Source: Torymus aiolomorphi
Taxonomy: Eukaryota; Arthropoda; Insecta; Hymenoptera; Torymidae
Length of the DNA: 64,000 nt
Reading direction: 5' to 3'
NCBI GenBank assembly: GCA_036365515.1
Contig: CM070877.1
Span: 56,642,475 to 56,706,474, forward strand
Position numbers and translations under genes: made by a program. The notes beneath the pieces are model-generated. The model had not been told where the DNA came from. It made no database searches and saw only the letters and a program-made list of their open reading frames with translations. Below are positions 11,662 to 21,639 of the stretch, one piece after another (the first letter of the stretch is position 1; every line of letters starts with the position of its first letter).

Positions 11662-12841
11662 TAGGGGAGAAGCGGCATGATTGGGGCACCTAACCTTTGT
11701 CCTTGATTATTTAAATGAAAAAATAGTTAAAACATAAAATTAACTATACGTGAAAATAGCCAAACATCTACTGTATCAAACTAAAAACTTGTTTACAGCA
11801 TAGCATCTACAATTTATTGAATATAAACGATTTATTAAAAAAAAACAATTTGCGCCATTCAACCCGACGCTTGCGGATTGATTGGCGCACACGTATATAG
11901 CTTTAGATCTCTTGCGCAAACTAATGAGCTGCACTTACCCAAATAGACTTTCCATCTTTAACATTATTTATAGCACTCTCCAACTTATCTTTGTCCCACT
12001 CGTTCTATTTTTTTGCAATCTTGCCCATCTAAATAATCATACCCTCAAAATATTTTCTCAAGGACGATATTAGTTTATACACACTTGCTGCGCGAGTAAA
12101 AATATCAAATAATGCACTTAATGCGTAAACATTATAACAAGAGAATATAAGAATGAACTCATTTTGATAAATAAAAGCTAAGCGGTGTATTTTTGTTAGA
12201 ATATAAGGTACATTTACATCAGAGAGACAGAAGGTACGTGCGTAGCGCCACCTTACACAAGTATAAGCGAGAGCGAGCAGGAGCGGCACTCGTTCGTCGT
12301 CCTCCGCGGAGAGCGGCTGTAAGTAGTGAGAGCTGTACCAGAGGAAGTCGGGAGTGCAAATAAAGTTATTGTGCACGTTAGCCGGTGTGTGTGTGTGTGT
12401 CATTTGAGGCCCTGTGTCCCTTATATCCACTTCCATATTCCTAACAATTTTCATGCCTGCGCCAATCAAGCCGCTTCGGACTTTTTTATTATTTCAACTT
12501 ATTTCCTAATTATAAATAAATGTAATAATCGAGTTTTACTACATGAAAGTAAATAAATTAAACTATGTTGTGGTGTATTTGTTTTTATTATCATAGCATT
12601 TCAGATTTGTCAATTGATCAATTTCGAACATGATACTAACCACATGAAAAGTGACTCAAAAATACTTTTCTTAATATTTTATCAGAATAGGCTCCAATAT
12701 TAATGATTTTGTGTGTGTTTATTAATTTTGTATTTTTAATTAAGAAAAAAAACTAGCTTGCATGCCGAAAATCTGAATAATAATTCGAATAATCAGGTGA
12801 GCCATCGAAACCGCCACGCCAACCAAGCCGCTTCTCCCCTA
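11662..12841. mobile_element. Non-autonomous TIR element, TAGGGGAGAAGCGGC ends, TTA duplication
   Basis: The left end TAGGGGAGAAGCGGCATGA and the right end (reverse complement TAGGGGAGAAGCGGCTTGG) agree over 15 bp. The trinucleotide TTA flanks both sides (11659-11661 and 12842-12844). About 1.18 kb long, without a transposase. It contains a later solo LTR at 12194-12446, so the uninterrupted element was about 920 bp. The 3-bp TTA duplication narrows the superfamily (PIF/Harbinger and Zator make 3-bp duplications), but the terminal sequence does not let me name it. Confidence 0.8.
12194..12446. mobile_element. Solo LTR with perfect 5-bp target duplication
   Basis: A 253-bp LTR begins TGTTAG and ends CTAACA, a 6-bp inverted terminus. 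It is flanked by identical ATTTT (12189-12193 and 12447-12451). It contains a TATA-like AGTATAAGC near 12260, a polyadenylation signal AATAAA near 12358 and a short GT run at about 12385-12400. No internal region is present, so it arose by LTR-LTR recombination. TGTTAG...CTAACA termini are common in Ty1/copia elements, but family assignment from an LTR alone is weak. Open frames crossing it are shadows. Confidence 0.85.
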
Positions 12842-12853
12842 TTACAACTAAAA

Positions 12854-12993
12854 TGTAAGTTAATACTAATTTAAAAGTTGTTATAACGTAGCAAGAAAGT
12901 TTACCGTATCTAGTAAAAACAGTATTAAAAGAGACAAAATTTGTTGCTACGTTATAACAAACTTAAGAACTTGAAAATTAGCATTTACTTACA
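12854..12993. repeat. 140-bp palindromic MITE-like element
   Basis: TGTAAGTTAATACTAATTT at the left is matched by the reverse complement of the right end (TGTAAGTAAATGCTAATTT). The arms also share GTTATAACGTAGCAA further in, leaving a loop of roughly 45 bp. No coding content. A target duplication is not clear. Confidence 0.75.
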
Positions 12994-13012
12994 AGTAGTT
13001 ATAGCAGTACTA

Positions 13013-13209
13013 TGGCGAGATCCAAACAATGACTCATCCGCACCAGCCGCGGTCAATGGGCGCCGAAGAGTTATTGGTCCGAATTCATAATCGTAAGACG
13101 CGAGTCGAACTCAAGTAAGGTTTGAAGCCATGCTTTAGTATATCTATATATACCGTACTTGAGACCGACTCAGCGTCTATGAATTTGGGCCATTGTTTGG
13201 CTCTCGCCA
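13013..13209. repeat. 197-bp hairpin with TGGCGAG ends
   Basis: The left end TGGCGAGATCCAAACAATG pairs with the right end (reverse complement TGGCGAGAGCCAAACAATG). The inner arm words AATTCATA and ACTCAAGTA are also mirrored. The left arm has about 45 extra bases (13032-13076) with no partner. The flanks CAGTACTA and CAGTGCTG may be an 8-bp target duplication with two changes, which would suit a hAT-type MITE. Confidence 0.7.
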
Positions 13210-13219
13210 CAGTGCTGCT

Positions 13220-13809
13220 ATTCGCCTTGTTAAGACCAGCGTCAGCGCCCCTCGCGGCCAAAATTCGAACTGCTTATTAAAGGATAAACACTGCTAATTA
13301 GCATGAGCGGTATACGAACCAAAGATTATTTAATTAAAAAATAAAATAAATAGTGATCCGATGAACATCTTAAAATCATTTATTGATTTGTCTGATATTA
13401 TCAGATATATTAGCAATGGCACGAAGGCATTATGTGGAAGGCGAGAGAGTTTATAAGGCAAATCACATAATATTTTATAGGTTAGCCAAAGAACTGTGTT
13501 GCACAGTGCTACTAACTCTGCTGAGCAATCAGTATTTTCTTTGGCTAACCTACAAAATATTATACGATTTGCCTTATAAACTCTCTCGTCTTTCACATAA
13601 TGCCTTCGTGCCATTGCTAATATATCTGATAATATCAGACAAATCAATAAATGATTTTAAGATGTTCATCGGATCACTATTTATTTTATTTCTTAATTAA
13701 ATAAACTTTTCTTCATATACCGCTCATGCTAAATAGCTGTGTTTATCCTTCAATAAGCAGTTCGGATTTTGTCGTAAGGGGCGCTGACGCTGGTCTTAAC
13801 AAGGCGAAT
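13220..13809. repeat. 590-bp near-perfect palindrome (foldback element)
   Basis: The arms of about 270 bp run from ATTCGCCTTGTTAAGACC at 13220 to its reverse complement ending at 13809. The loop is about 48 bp (about 13492-13539). Identity is high over most of the arm; small differences occur near 13255 and 13760. The same peptide opening reads from both strands only because of this symmetry, so neither open frame is a gene. The structure would extrude as a very long hairpin. Confidence 0.92.
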
Positions 13810-14938
13810 TCGCTTCGTACTTACCTCTAAATGGCGCAGCCAACGTGTGGCACAGAACGGCATTTTATTAACTATAAAAATATTAAAAATTAAAAAGATA
13901 AATTTTCGTGCCTGTAAATATAAAATTTCATTTTTGCCTCAACGTATTTAAAGTTAATAAATTTACAAGGAGTAGGGGGAAAATAAATCACGTTCGAACA
14001 ACACTACCATTGAATAATACCTATACCACATAATATCGATTTAAATACATTTAAAAATAATAGGCTTTATTTGCGCTCTAACGAGCGCAATTTATACCGA
14101 GCAAATTGCTCGCACACAAGTCTAGCGCCGATAACCGTGCCTATGCCGGCCCGCGCAGTCCCTCAAGCGTACGAGGCTCGTACCTGCCGACATAGGCGTA
14201 GCCCGCGATGACGCAAAGTCGCTGCAACACCCGAATTCGTGTAGGACGCGCGACACCCTTTTTCCTACGCGCGAGCCAAATAGTCCCTCCGCACAGACCC
14301 TTTGCGTGCCTTGTGCGCGCTTAGGAGAGAGAGAGAGCGTATGAAAGCGCGCGCGAGAGAGAGGGAGAGCACGCAAGAAAACGCTGTCGTTCGCTTTCGT
14401 CACTGCCGTAGCTCGCACATGCTGGCACTTCCTAAGCACTGCGTGTCGCGAAGTACACGTGCCGGAAACCTGCAGCAAGTGTGTGTCTTTGCCCCGTAAG
14501 TGCCGCGAGTGTACGTGCCTATTCGACCAGTGAGTAAGTGTGGTCGATCGGGAGTGTAAATTTTAGAGAACCGTGTGTGAGCCAAGCGCCCACACGGAGC
14601 AAAATTATGCAAGTCGTGATAACTTTTTCTTCGCGTGTGTTCCAGCATCATCTTGAGACTCGCGACAGCCACTCCCCCCCCCGGTAGGCCATTGCCTACA
14701 GGCGAGAGCGACAGCGAGCGACGGTGTGTGCCTTTGCGCTGATTCCTGCCTTCGCTATACATTAAGCGCGTAGCTAGCCACGTAAGTGAGTTCTGTCAAC
14801 TTACAAAGTATGCGCGGAAAAGCCCTTATGACGTCACTCGACGTATTCTTGAAATTCGTGCGACAACACCGGGGCATTAGCGGGAAATTGTGCGCGTGCT
14901 AGGCCGATCTCGCGACATAGGAAATCGACTCCTCGCGA

Positions 14939-15006
<68 letters not shown>

Positions 15007-16437
15007 GTTAGCGAATTGGTGTTTCTGCCAAAAATTTAGGTAGATATTTATGCCTTGATACGCTATTAGGCGTTAATCCCGCAGTGGAAAAAGTCGGCTC
15101 CCAGACTATTAGCGCGAGTGCGAAAACTCGGCCGGCGGCCCGGATCGCAAACGCGTGCTCCTCGAAACTGTACTCGCGATACCTTCTGCCGTCGGACGAA
15201 CACGTGCCTCAAATGCGCGTGAGTGACGGATTGATAGATTTTCCTTTTCGAAAATTTTGGAAAATAGTTGAATATAAATTTGTTTTTCTTTGTGAACAAA
15301 CAATTAAGGAGAAAAATTTCTTTTTGCCAAATTGAATCGAGATTTGATTTTTTTGTTTGTGCTCAAAAATAAACTCTATAACTTTCGCTAGCTTTGTTGA
15401 AATTGTTTAAATTTTTTTTTGCATTTAAGAAGTTGTTAAAATTGTTTTTTTGATAGAAGTAAAAATTAGTAATTTTTTTCTCGCACAATAACTGATTTCG
15501 TGAATTTTCGTTGTTAGTAATTAACTTTAAAATTTTTTTTCTGACTGGATTTAAAATTCAATTTAACTGGGCTGTTGATTTTAATAAAAGAAACTAATAG
15601 TCAATTTAATATTATTACCAAAATATGCATGATTTTTCTATTTTATTACTTCGAGTGAATAGCAAATGGCTTTTATGCCTAGGATACTGTTGAAAAAAAA
15701 ATTTGATAGTTAATTAATTGTTAATTGTTAGTTAAAAATTGTTTAACCGAGATTTAAAATAGAAGTAATATTTATTGCCTTGATTTTTTTGTTGGCAAAT
15801 TTTTTTTTTTTGGAACGAAAACAAATTTCGGTTTCTTTTGGCATTGAAATTTTTACTAATTTGTAACTATTAGAAAACTTTTTTTACGAATAGTTTAGTG
15901 CGATATCAGGTAGTATTAAAGAACTTTTGTGCTGATTATTTAACAATAAAAATTTTCTTGATGAGCTAAAAGTAAGTTAACTATCACGTCTCGTTGTTTA
16001 ACTCGTGTATAGTTTTGTTAAAAATACACCTAACGAAATGTTTTATATGTTCTTATAGATATCGTAAAAGTTTTTGTAAACATAAGATATCAGTTTAATT
16101 TCCATGTCTATACTGGACGGACGTGATTCACAGAGTTAAATAATTTTTTCAATATTTTTAAATTTAAATTCATAAAATAATTTATTCTTAATTTCTGTTT
16201 GATTGAGAAGGTAAGAAATTTCATTTCTAATGTATATTCTTCATTCCATTTACATAAACTATTCACGAAAGTAATTAAAGCAATAGATACAGTAAAATAT
16301 TTCATAGTATATTGTAAATCTGTTACAGATATTCTTATTAATAGATTTTTATATTAGTGATCGCAAAATTAGTTCATATTCATTATTATTTTATAATTAT
16401 TTTTCATTTGTGACAAGATATACATTTTGAAGTACAA
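13810..16437. other. Unassigned region with a GC-rich core
   Basis: No supported gene. 14100-14900 and 15060-15230 are GC-rich, 15240-16437 is AT-rich with many T-runs. Overlapping open frames on both strands at 14122-14762 and 15066-15335 have no domain and cancel each other as candidates. It could be the untranslated leader of a retroelement (TGGCGCAGCCAACG at 13832 is primer-site-like), but no LTR pair or coding part was found. Confidence 0.35.
14941..15004 (+). repeat. (CT)n microsatellite
   Basis: About 31 uninterrupted CT units followed by unique sequence. Confidence 0.97.
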
Positions 16438-17228
16438 CCCTGGTGAAAAAAATTTTTGTGTAAAAATGTGCAAAAATGTTTAAAAGTGTTTAAAAAAAGT
16501 TTAAAAAGATGTAAATCTGTGTATTTTTGTTTATTTCTTTTCTATTTCGTCACACATTTTTACACGTTTTTAAACATTTTTACACAGAAATAAACCTTTT
16601 TAAACGTTTTTAAATAAATGTAAATAGATATGTTTCTCTAATTTTGTAAAATAAAAACTTTTAAACAATTTTACACATTTATAAACAAAAATAAACATTT
16701 ATAAACAAAAATATACATTTTTAAATATTTTTAAACATTTTTAAGTGTTTTTAAACATTTTTAAACAGAAATAAACTTTTCTAAACATTTTTAAATAAAA
16801 ATAAACTTTTTTGAACATTTATTAACATTTTTGCACTTTCACCGTAATTCTTGTAAATTTTCTTATTATAAGAAAATTTATAAAAATTTTGGTGAAAGTG
16901 CAAAAATGTTAATAAATGTTTGAAAAGGTTTATTTTTGGATAAAAATGTTTATTTTTGTTCAAAAATGTTTATTTTTGTTTAAAAATGATAAAAAAAAAT
17001 TTTTTTTGGAATACAGTAACAAAAATAGTTTTATACATTTTTAAACATTTTTAAACTTTTAATCTTTTTTTGGGACTTTAATTTAGACTCCTAATGGAAA
17101 TATTTATTTCTGTTTAAAAATGTTTATTTTTGTGTAAATTTGTGCAAAAAAGTGTGCCGAAATACAACATTTTTACACACTTATAAATATTTCTGAACAT
17201 TTTTACACAAAAATTATTTCCACCAGGG
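16438..17228. repeat. Oligomer-built inverted repeat, TAAACATTTTT words, CCCTGGTGG ends
   Basis: Inverted ends CCCTGGTGAAAAAAATTTTT at 16438 and, in reverse complement, CCCTGGTGGAAATAATTTTT ending at 17228. Both continue with TTTGTGTAAAAATG. The interior is almost entirely degenerate 11-bp words (AAAAATGTTTA and its reverse complement TAAACATTTTT), changing orientation near 16560, 16860 and 17040. A small hairpin at about 16835-16885 mirrors ACTTTCACC. No coding capacity; the open frame at 16781-16963 is made of the repeat. Confidence 0.8.
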
Positions 17229-17497
17229 AAATTAGAGAATCATTTTTTTAAACCATGTATTTACAAAATAATTGTGAATTTTTTAATTTTAATTTTATTC
17301 TTTATATATCCGCCAAATAAACGTGTAAATTTATTTTGCATTGACGAGTTAAGTTTTTTAAATGGTTGTTTTTCAAATGACTTGATATTATGATCAACAC
17401 GGCAGTATAGGTGCATATATACTTTTAGGATTAGAAATTCTTTATTTATATATAATGTATACGTTTGAGATGTGAATTTATCGCCCTCCATATTATT
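17229..17497. other. Spacer before the Penelope pair
   Basis: AT-rich, no gene. It contains ATATAATGTATACGTTT at about 17449-17466, which recurs right after the Penelope pair at about 19661-19678 in the same orientation and may be part of the target-site duplication. Confidence 0.45.
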
Positions 17498-17582
17498 CAT
17501 GTTTGAAAGATACTTATGGATCAGGATGGGGCTTTTTTAATACAAAAAAAGAGACTTGATCTTTTTTTCTGTAAATGCTTCA

Positions 17583-17628
17583 AAGCGACGTTTCGTCGGC
17601 TTGGTCTGCCGACCTCTTCAGGCTAGAT
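17583..17628 (-). ncRNA. Hammerhead ribozyme-like motif, left Penelope copy
   Basis: On the minus strand the core CTGAAGA, a 6-bp stem GTCGGC/GCCGAC and GAAAC appear in order, followed by GTCG. The spacing matches the plus-strand copy at 19537 exactly and the 10.8-kb copy in layout. It lies 3' of the minus-strand GIY-YIG frame, where the Penelope terminal repeat is expected. Confidence 0.75.
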
Positions 17629-17897
17629 GTTTATTAAATAAAAATACAGAATTACAAATCACGTATAACATTCGGTAAAAAAACCAATGATATATAAAAA
17701 AAGGAAACGAACCCTATTTACCTTAAACGTTGGCACAAGTCAACGAGTCAAAATTTATAACGATGTACAGTCATATTAACACTTACGGCTAGTGGCAAAG
17801 AACATTAACGTACATATCAATTTATACACAACGCTATCAAAATAGACGAAAGTATTGAAGTAGTCAATCATAACAAAAACAATCATGACGTTAGCAG

Positions 17898-18722
17898 TTA
17901 AAATTTCGAAAGTAAAGGAAAATAAATGCGGTTAAGTGTATAAATATCCTCTTTCTTGTTTATACTGTGTTTGTTACATTTTATGTGTATCATTTCCGAT
18001 AAGAGTCTTTTTTTATAATTCCGCTCAATGTCTATAATTTTTGTGTCGTCCCAATTAAATTCATGATTCAAACTATTTTTGTGGGTGTGTACTACGGACT
18101 CGATGTTTTTGTTTTTCTTATGTTCATTGATTCTTGTTTTTAAAGAACGTTTGGTTTCACCAATGTACGTAGCTGGGCAATTTTTACAAGTAAATTTGTA
18201 CACCACACCTGTTTGATCCCATTTGTCAGACTTATCTTTCCCCAATTTAATCACGGAGTTCATACTTTTATTCACTGTGGGAATCGTGGTAATATTGTAT
18301 TGCTTAAAAATTGAAGAAATTCTTTCGTAATTGTTGGTGAACGGTAATTGAATCTTAGGCATTTTTTGGAACATTGATTTTTTATGTGTGTTTTTGTTGA
18401 TGAATTTTGATTTATATTTTAGATACTGTAGACATGTTTTAATATTTTTATCAATGAAAGTAGAAGGATACTCATTAAGAATTAACATATTTTTAATTTT
18501 TTTCAAATTCTCGAAATGAAATCGCTTGTCTGAAAGTACAATCGCTCTGTCAGTTAAGTTATAGATGATATTTCTTTTTTGCTGGATTGGATGTTTTGAA
18601 AGAAAATTGATTACTCTACTTGAAGAAGTTGGCTTTTGATACCAATTTGTACTAATTCTATTGTTTTCTTTAATTAATGTCATATCTAAAAAGCTAATAC
18701 TATTATTATTTTCTATTTCATA
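17898..18722 (-). CDS. Penelope-like element: RT C-terminus plus GIY-YIG endonuclease (5'-truncated)
   Basis: Open from 18722 down to a stop at 17898-17900, beginning inside a protein (a TGA lies at 18723-18725). It starts with the reverse-transcriptase tail (FLDMTLIKEN, NWYQKPTSS, NFLSKHP, RAIVLSDKRFH, LNEYPSTF). The connector LPFTNNYERI and the GIY-YIG domain follow: GVVYKFTCKNC with a C-x2-C pair, then TYIGETKRSLKTRINEHKK. An ATG at 18681-18683 gives 261 aa but is internal to the domain, so it is unlikely to be the natural start. The catalytic RT core is missing, so this copy cannot be autonomous. The last 159 residues are the same as in the plus-strand copy. Confidence 0.85.
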   Translation of the reverse strand, partial: YEIENNNSISFLDMTLIKENNRISTNWYQKPTSSSRVINFLSKHPIQQKRNIIYNLTDRAIVLSDKRFHFENLKKIKNMLILNEYPSTFIDKNIKTCLQYLKYKSKFINKNTHKKSMFQKMPKIQLPFTNNYERISSIFKQYNITTIPTVNKSMNSVIKLGKDKSDKWDQTGVVYKFTCKNCPATYIGETKRSLKTRINEHKKNKNIESVVHTHKNSLNHEFNWDDTKIIDIERNYKKRLLSEMIHIKCNKHSINKKEDIYTLNRIYFPLLSKF

Positions 18723-18730
18723 TCATTTTA

Positions 18731-19261
18731 CAGTATCTAAAATATAAATCAAAATTCATCAACAAAAACACACATAAAAAATCAATGTTCCAAAAAATGC
18801 CTAAGATTCAATTACCGTTCACCAACAATTACGAAAGAATTTCTTCAATTTTTAAGCAATACAATATTACCACGATTCCCACAGTGAATAAAAGTATGAA
18901 CTCCGTGATTAAATTGGGGAAAGATAAGTCTGACAAATGGGATCAAACAGGTGTGGTGTACAAATTTACTTGTAAAAATTGCCCAGCTACGTACATTGGT
19001 GAAACCAAACGTTCTTTAAAAACAAGAATCAATGAACATAAGAAAAACAAAAACATCGAGTCCGTAGTACATACCCACAAAAATAGTTTGAATCATGAAT
19101 TTAATTGGGACGACACAAAAATTATAGACATTGAGCGGAATTATAAAAAAAGACTCTTATCGGAAATGATACACATAAAATGTAACAAACACAGTATAAA
19201 CAAGAAAGAGGATATTTATACACTTAACCGCATTTATTTTCCTTTACTTTCGAAATTTTAA
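18731..19261 (+). CDS. Penelope-like element: GIY-YIG endonuclease (5'-truncated, second copy)
   Basis: Open from the truncation point at 18731; the first ATG is at 18785. It encodes the connector LPFTNNYERI and the same GIY-YIG domain as the minus-strand copy (YKFTCKNC, TYIGETKR), with the same C-terminus LSKF before the stop at 19259-19261. No frame damage. Only the nuclease half is present. Downstream on the same strand lies its hammerhead-type motif at 19537. Confidence 0.85.
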   Translation, partial: QYLKYKSKFINKNTHKKSMFQKMPKIQLPFTNNYERISSIFKQYNITTIPTVNKSMNSVIKLGKDKSDKWDQTGVVYKFTCKNCPATYIGETKRSLKTRINEHKKNKNIESVVHTHKNSLNHEFNWDDTKIIDIERNYKKRLLSEMIHIKCNKHSINKKEDIYTLNRIYFPLLSKF

Positions 19262-19536
19262 CTGCTAACGTCATGATTGTTTTTGTTATGATTGACTACT
19301 TCAATACTTTCGTCTATTTTGATAGCGTTGTGTATAAATTGATATGTACGTTAATGTTCTTTGCCACTAGCCGTAAGTGTTAATATGACTGTACATCGTT
19401 ATAAATTTTGACTCGTTGACTTGTGCCAACGTTTAAGGTAAATAGGGTTCGTTTCCTTTTTTATATATCATTGGTTTTTTTACCGAATGTTATACGTGAT
19501 TTGTAATTCTGTATTTTTATTTAATAAACATCTAGC

Positions 19537-19582
19537 CTGAAGAGGTCGGCAGACCAAGCCGACGAAACGTCGCTTTGAAGCA
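19537..19582 (+). ncRNA. Hammerhead ribozyme-like motif, right Penelope copy
   Basis: CTGAAGA at 19537-19543, stem II GTCGGC/GCCGAC, then GAAAC from 19564 and GTCG. Mirror image of the motif at 17583-17628. Established in Penelope terminal repeats; self-cleavage here is inferred from the conserved core and stem II. Confidence 0.75.
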
Positions 19583-19687
19583 TTTACAGAAAAAAATATC
19601 AAGTCTCTTTTTTTGTATTAAAAAAGCCCCATCCTGATCCATAAGTATCTTTCAAACAAGATATAATGTATACGTTTTTATTATGTT

Positions 19688-21355
19688 ATGTTAAATATTT
19701 TTTTAGTATTCACGATAAAAGTCAATCCTTTAAACGTAATCAATTTATTGCTGGCATACTTTCAAACATTGGAATTACCGATTAATAGCCCAACTACTTA
19801 TCAAGAAAATCAGTTAGCGGAAAACATAAAAAATATTTTATTAGACTCGATGAACGAATTTCACGACATAGAAATAATTTCAGAAGAATCGTTAGATTTC
19901 GAGGAGGAATTCAAAGATCCTGATGCACAACTTGTCGAGGACGAAATAATGAATCATTTTTCTCCTTCTGTAGAATTTCCAACAAATCAGTGTAAAGAAG
20001 ATAAAGAAGATTTATCTTTTTATTATAAAGAAAGAGCAGTGAGTTATTGGAGAAATGGGAAAAGGTATTTTCTATCAGTCAGCTTCGGCGTTGGGCTCAC
20101 ATAGTCAACCAAGGTGGTACATACAGAGAAAAAATTTCTCGAATTTGCGATTATGTATTACAAAATTTTAAATCTGCTGTTGACGCTGGTCTTATCGTGC
20201 ATGATGAAGATTTGCGTCGTTGGGCATTACATGCAAAGAAGGTTCTAGAATTTGATGATTTTAGATTTAAAGCTTCAAAACACTGGTTATCAAAATTTAA
20301 AATCGCTCACAGAATTGTATCTAGAAAAATCAATAAATATGTTACCAAAAAAACTTTGGAAAGTAGTGCCAAACTAGAAGCACAAGCTCTTACATTTATT
20401 ACTAATGTCAAGAAAGCTATTCAAGAAATTGGAACTCACAATACATAAAATACAGATCAAAGTGGATTCCAGTTAGAAATGCACTCCGGGAGGACGCTTG
20501 CGGTGGAAGGCAAAAGTCAGATTCAATGTCTAGTACAATCTGTGTCATCGACGACATACAGCTACACGATACAACCACTGATATCAGGTGAAGGAAAACT
20601 TTTGTCACCTCTGTTTTTAGTTTTAAAGGAAAAATCTGGTCAGTTTGGACCAATTGTAGAATCTCAATTGTTCAAACCTCAAAATGTATACGTAGAAGCC
20701 TCCAAATTTGGGAAACTAACTTAAAGTAAGTAATAATTAAATATAATTTAAAGATAATTGAAAGCTGATAAAAAAATATTGAGTAAATTCTTTTATTCTA
20801 GATCTTTTTAAAATTTGGTTGAAGACAATTTTTCATCCAAATGTTGGTCCTACCAGTATATTGCTGCTAGATTCTTGGAGTGGTCACTGTGATCAAGAAA
20901 TTGAAGAGACCATACCAGAAAATAAGATCGTTAATGTTATGAAAATTCCAACTGGAACAACAGGAAAAATCCAACCATTAGATGTAATCGGATTTCGAGT
21001 GTGGAAAAACTTTGTTCGACGTTTTTCAGATAACGTTATTTTAATGGATTATGATATGAAATTACATTCAAGAAACAATATTATTAAGCTTCAGTCATTG
21101 GTTCATAACCAATTTTCGTCACCAAGATATTTAAATCTTTTTAAATATTCTTAGTTTAAAAGTGGATATCTTGAAGAAAAACCGGAAAAATTTGATAATC
21201 CGGTTAATTTTAGTTTTGGAGATTCTTGTAGTTCAAAATGCGAAATTGAAGGCTGTCAAAATGTTGCAATTATACGTTGTGGCTGGTGTAAAAAGTCCCT
21301 ATGTTTTAAGCATTTTTTTGATGATTATCACTACTGTTCAGACTTTAAAAAATAA
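19688..21355 (+). pseudogene. pogo-like (Tigger/jerky class) transposase fossil
   Basis: A decayed DDE transposase of the pogo branch of Tc1/mariner. Segments in order: an acidic N-terminal part (19688-about 20075, frame 2); after a frameshift near 20075 a helix-turn-helix part with QLRRWAHIV and LRRWALHAKK (to 20446); then DQSGFQLEMHSGRT with the first catalytic Asp (about 20457), SYTIQPLISGEGKLLSPLF, and after a possible short intron LLLDSWSGH with the second Asp (about 20870) and QPLDVIGFRVWK. The end is a cysteine finger (CEIEGC, CGWCKKSLCFKHF) with a stop at 21353-21355. In-frame stops: TAA 20446-20448, TAA 20722-20724, TAG 21152-21154. The Penelope pair inserted just upstream. Element ends were not found. 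Confidence 0.85.
20726..20801 (+). other. Possible short intron in the pogo-like transposase
   Basis: GTAAGTAATA at the 5' side and TTTTATTCTAG at the 3' side bracket 76 bp of AT-rich, non-homologous sequence. The protein homology resumes right after it. Length and signals fit an insect intron. An in-frame TAA just before the donor weakens the model, so this may also be a small insertion. Confidence 0.45.
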
Positions 21356-21639
21356 AAAATGTTAAAAAAACATTTCTTCTAAATTGTATTAAATTTCATA
21401 AAAGTTTATATTAATAAGTGTGTCGCATTCTATCAAAAAATTGTTACGAAGATAAATGAACAAAAAATAAAATGATATTTGAAGTAGATTAAATACAGTT
21501 TTTTTTTTATCAATTATGTATAAAAGTAAGATTTTTTTTCATAAAGAGTTTAATAGAAATTCGTATAAATTTTTCCAGTTTATTTTTATTAGAAACAGGA
21601 GTTGCAATTTCTATAATTTAATTAAAAACAAAGAAACTA

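Larger units (their letters stand above)
17498..19651. mobile_element. Head-to-head pair of 5'-truncated Penelope-like elements
   Basis: Two copies of the same Penelope-like element lie in inverted orientation with their 5' truncation points facing each other (near 18725 and 18731) and their 3' ends outward. The arms of about 920 bp are nearly identical. The left copy extends about 300 bp further 5' than the right one. Each arm carries a GIY-YIG reading frame and a hammerhead-type motif 3' of it. A repeated 17-bp flank (about 17449 and 19661) suggests that both arrived in one insertion event. The very low divergence argues for recent origin. Confidence 0.85.

Noticed and set aside
13330..13700. 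Two overlapping frames with the same N-terminal peptide on opposite strands
   Set aside because: They are mirror images caused by the 590-bp palindrome.
13832..13850. Primer-binding site TGGCGCAGCCAACG
   Set aside because: Only loosely like a tRNA end, and no LTR or coding region accompanies it.
14122..15335. Several overlapping frames in GC-rich sequence
   Set aside because: They occur on both strands at once and none has a recognisable domain or codon pattern.
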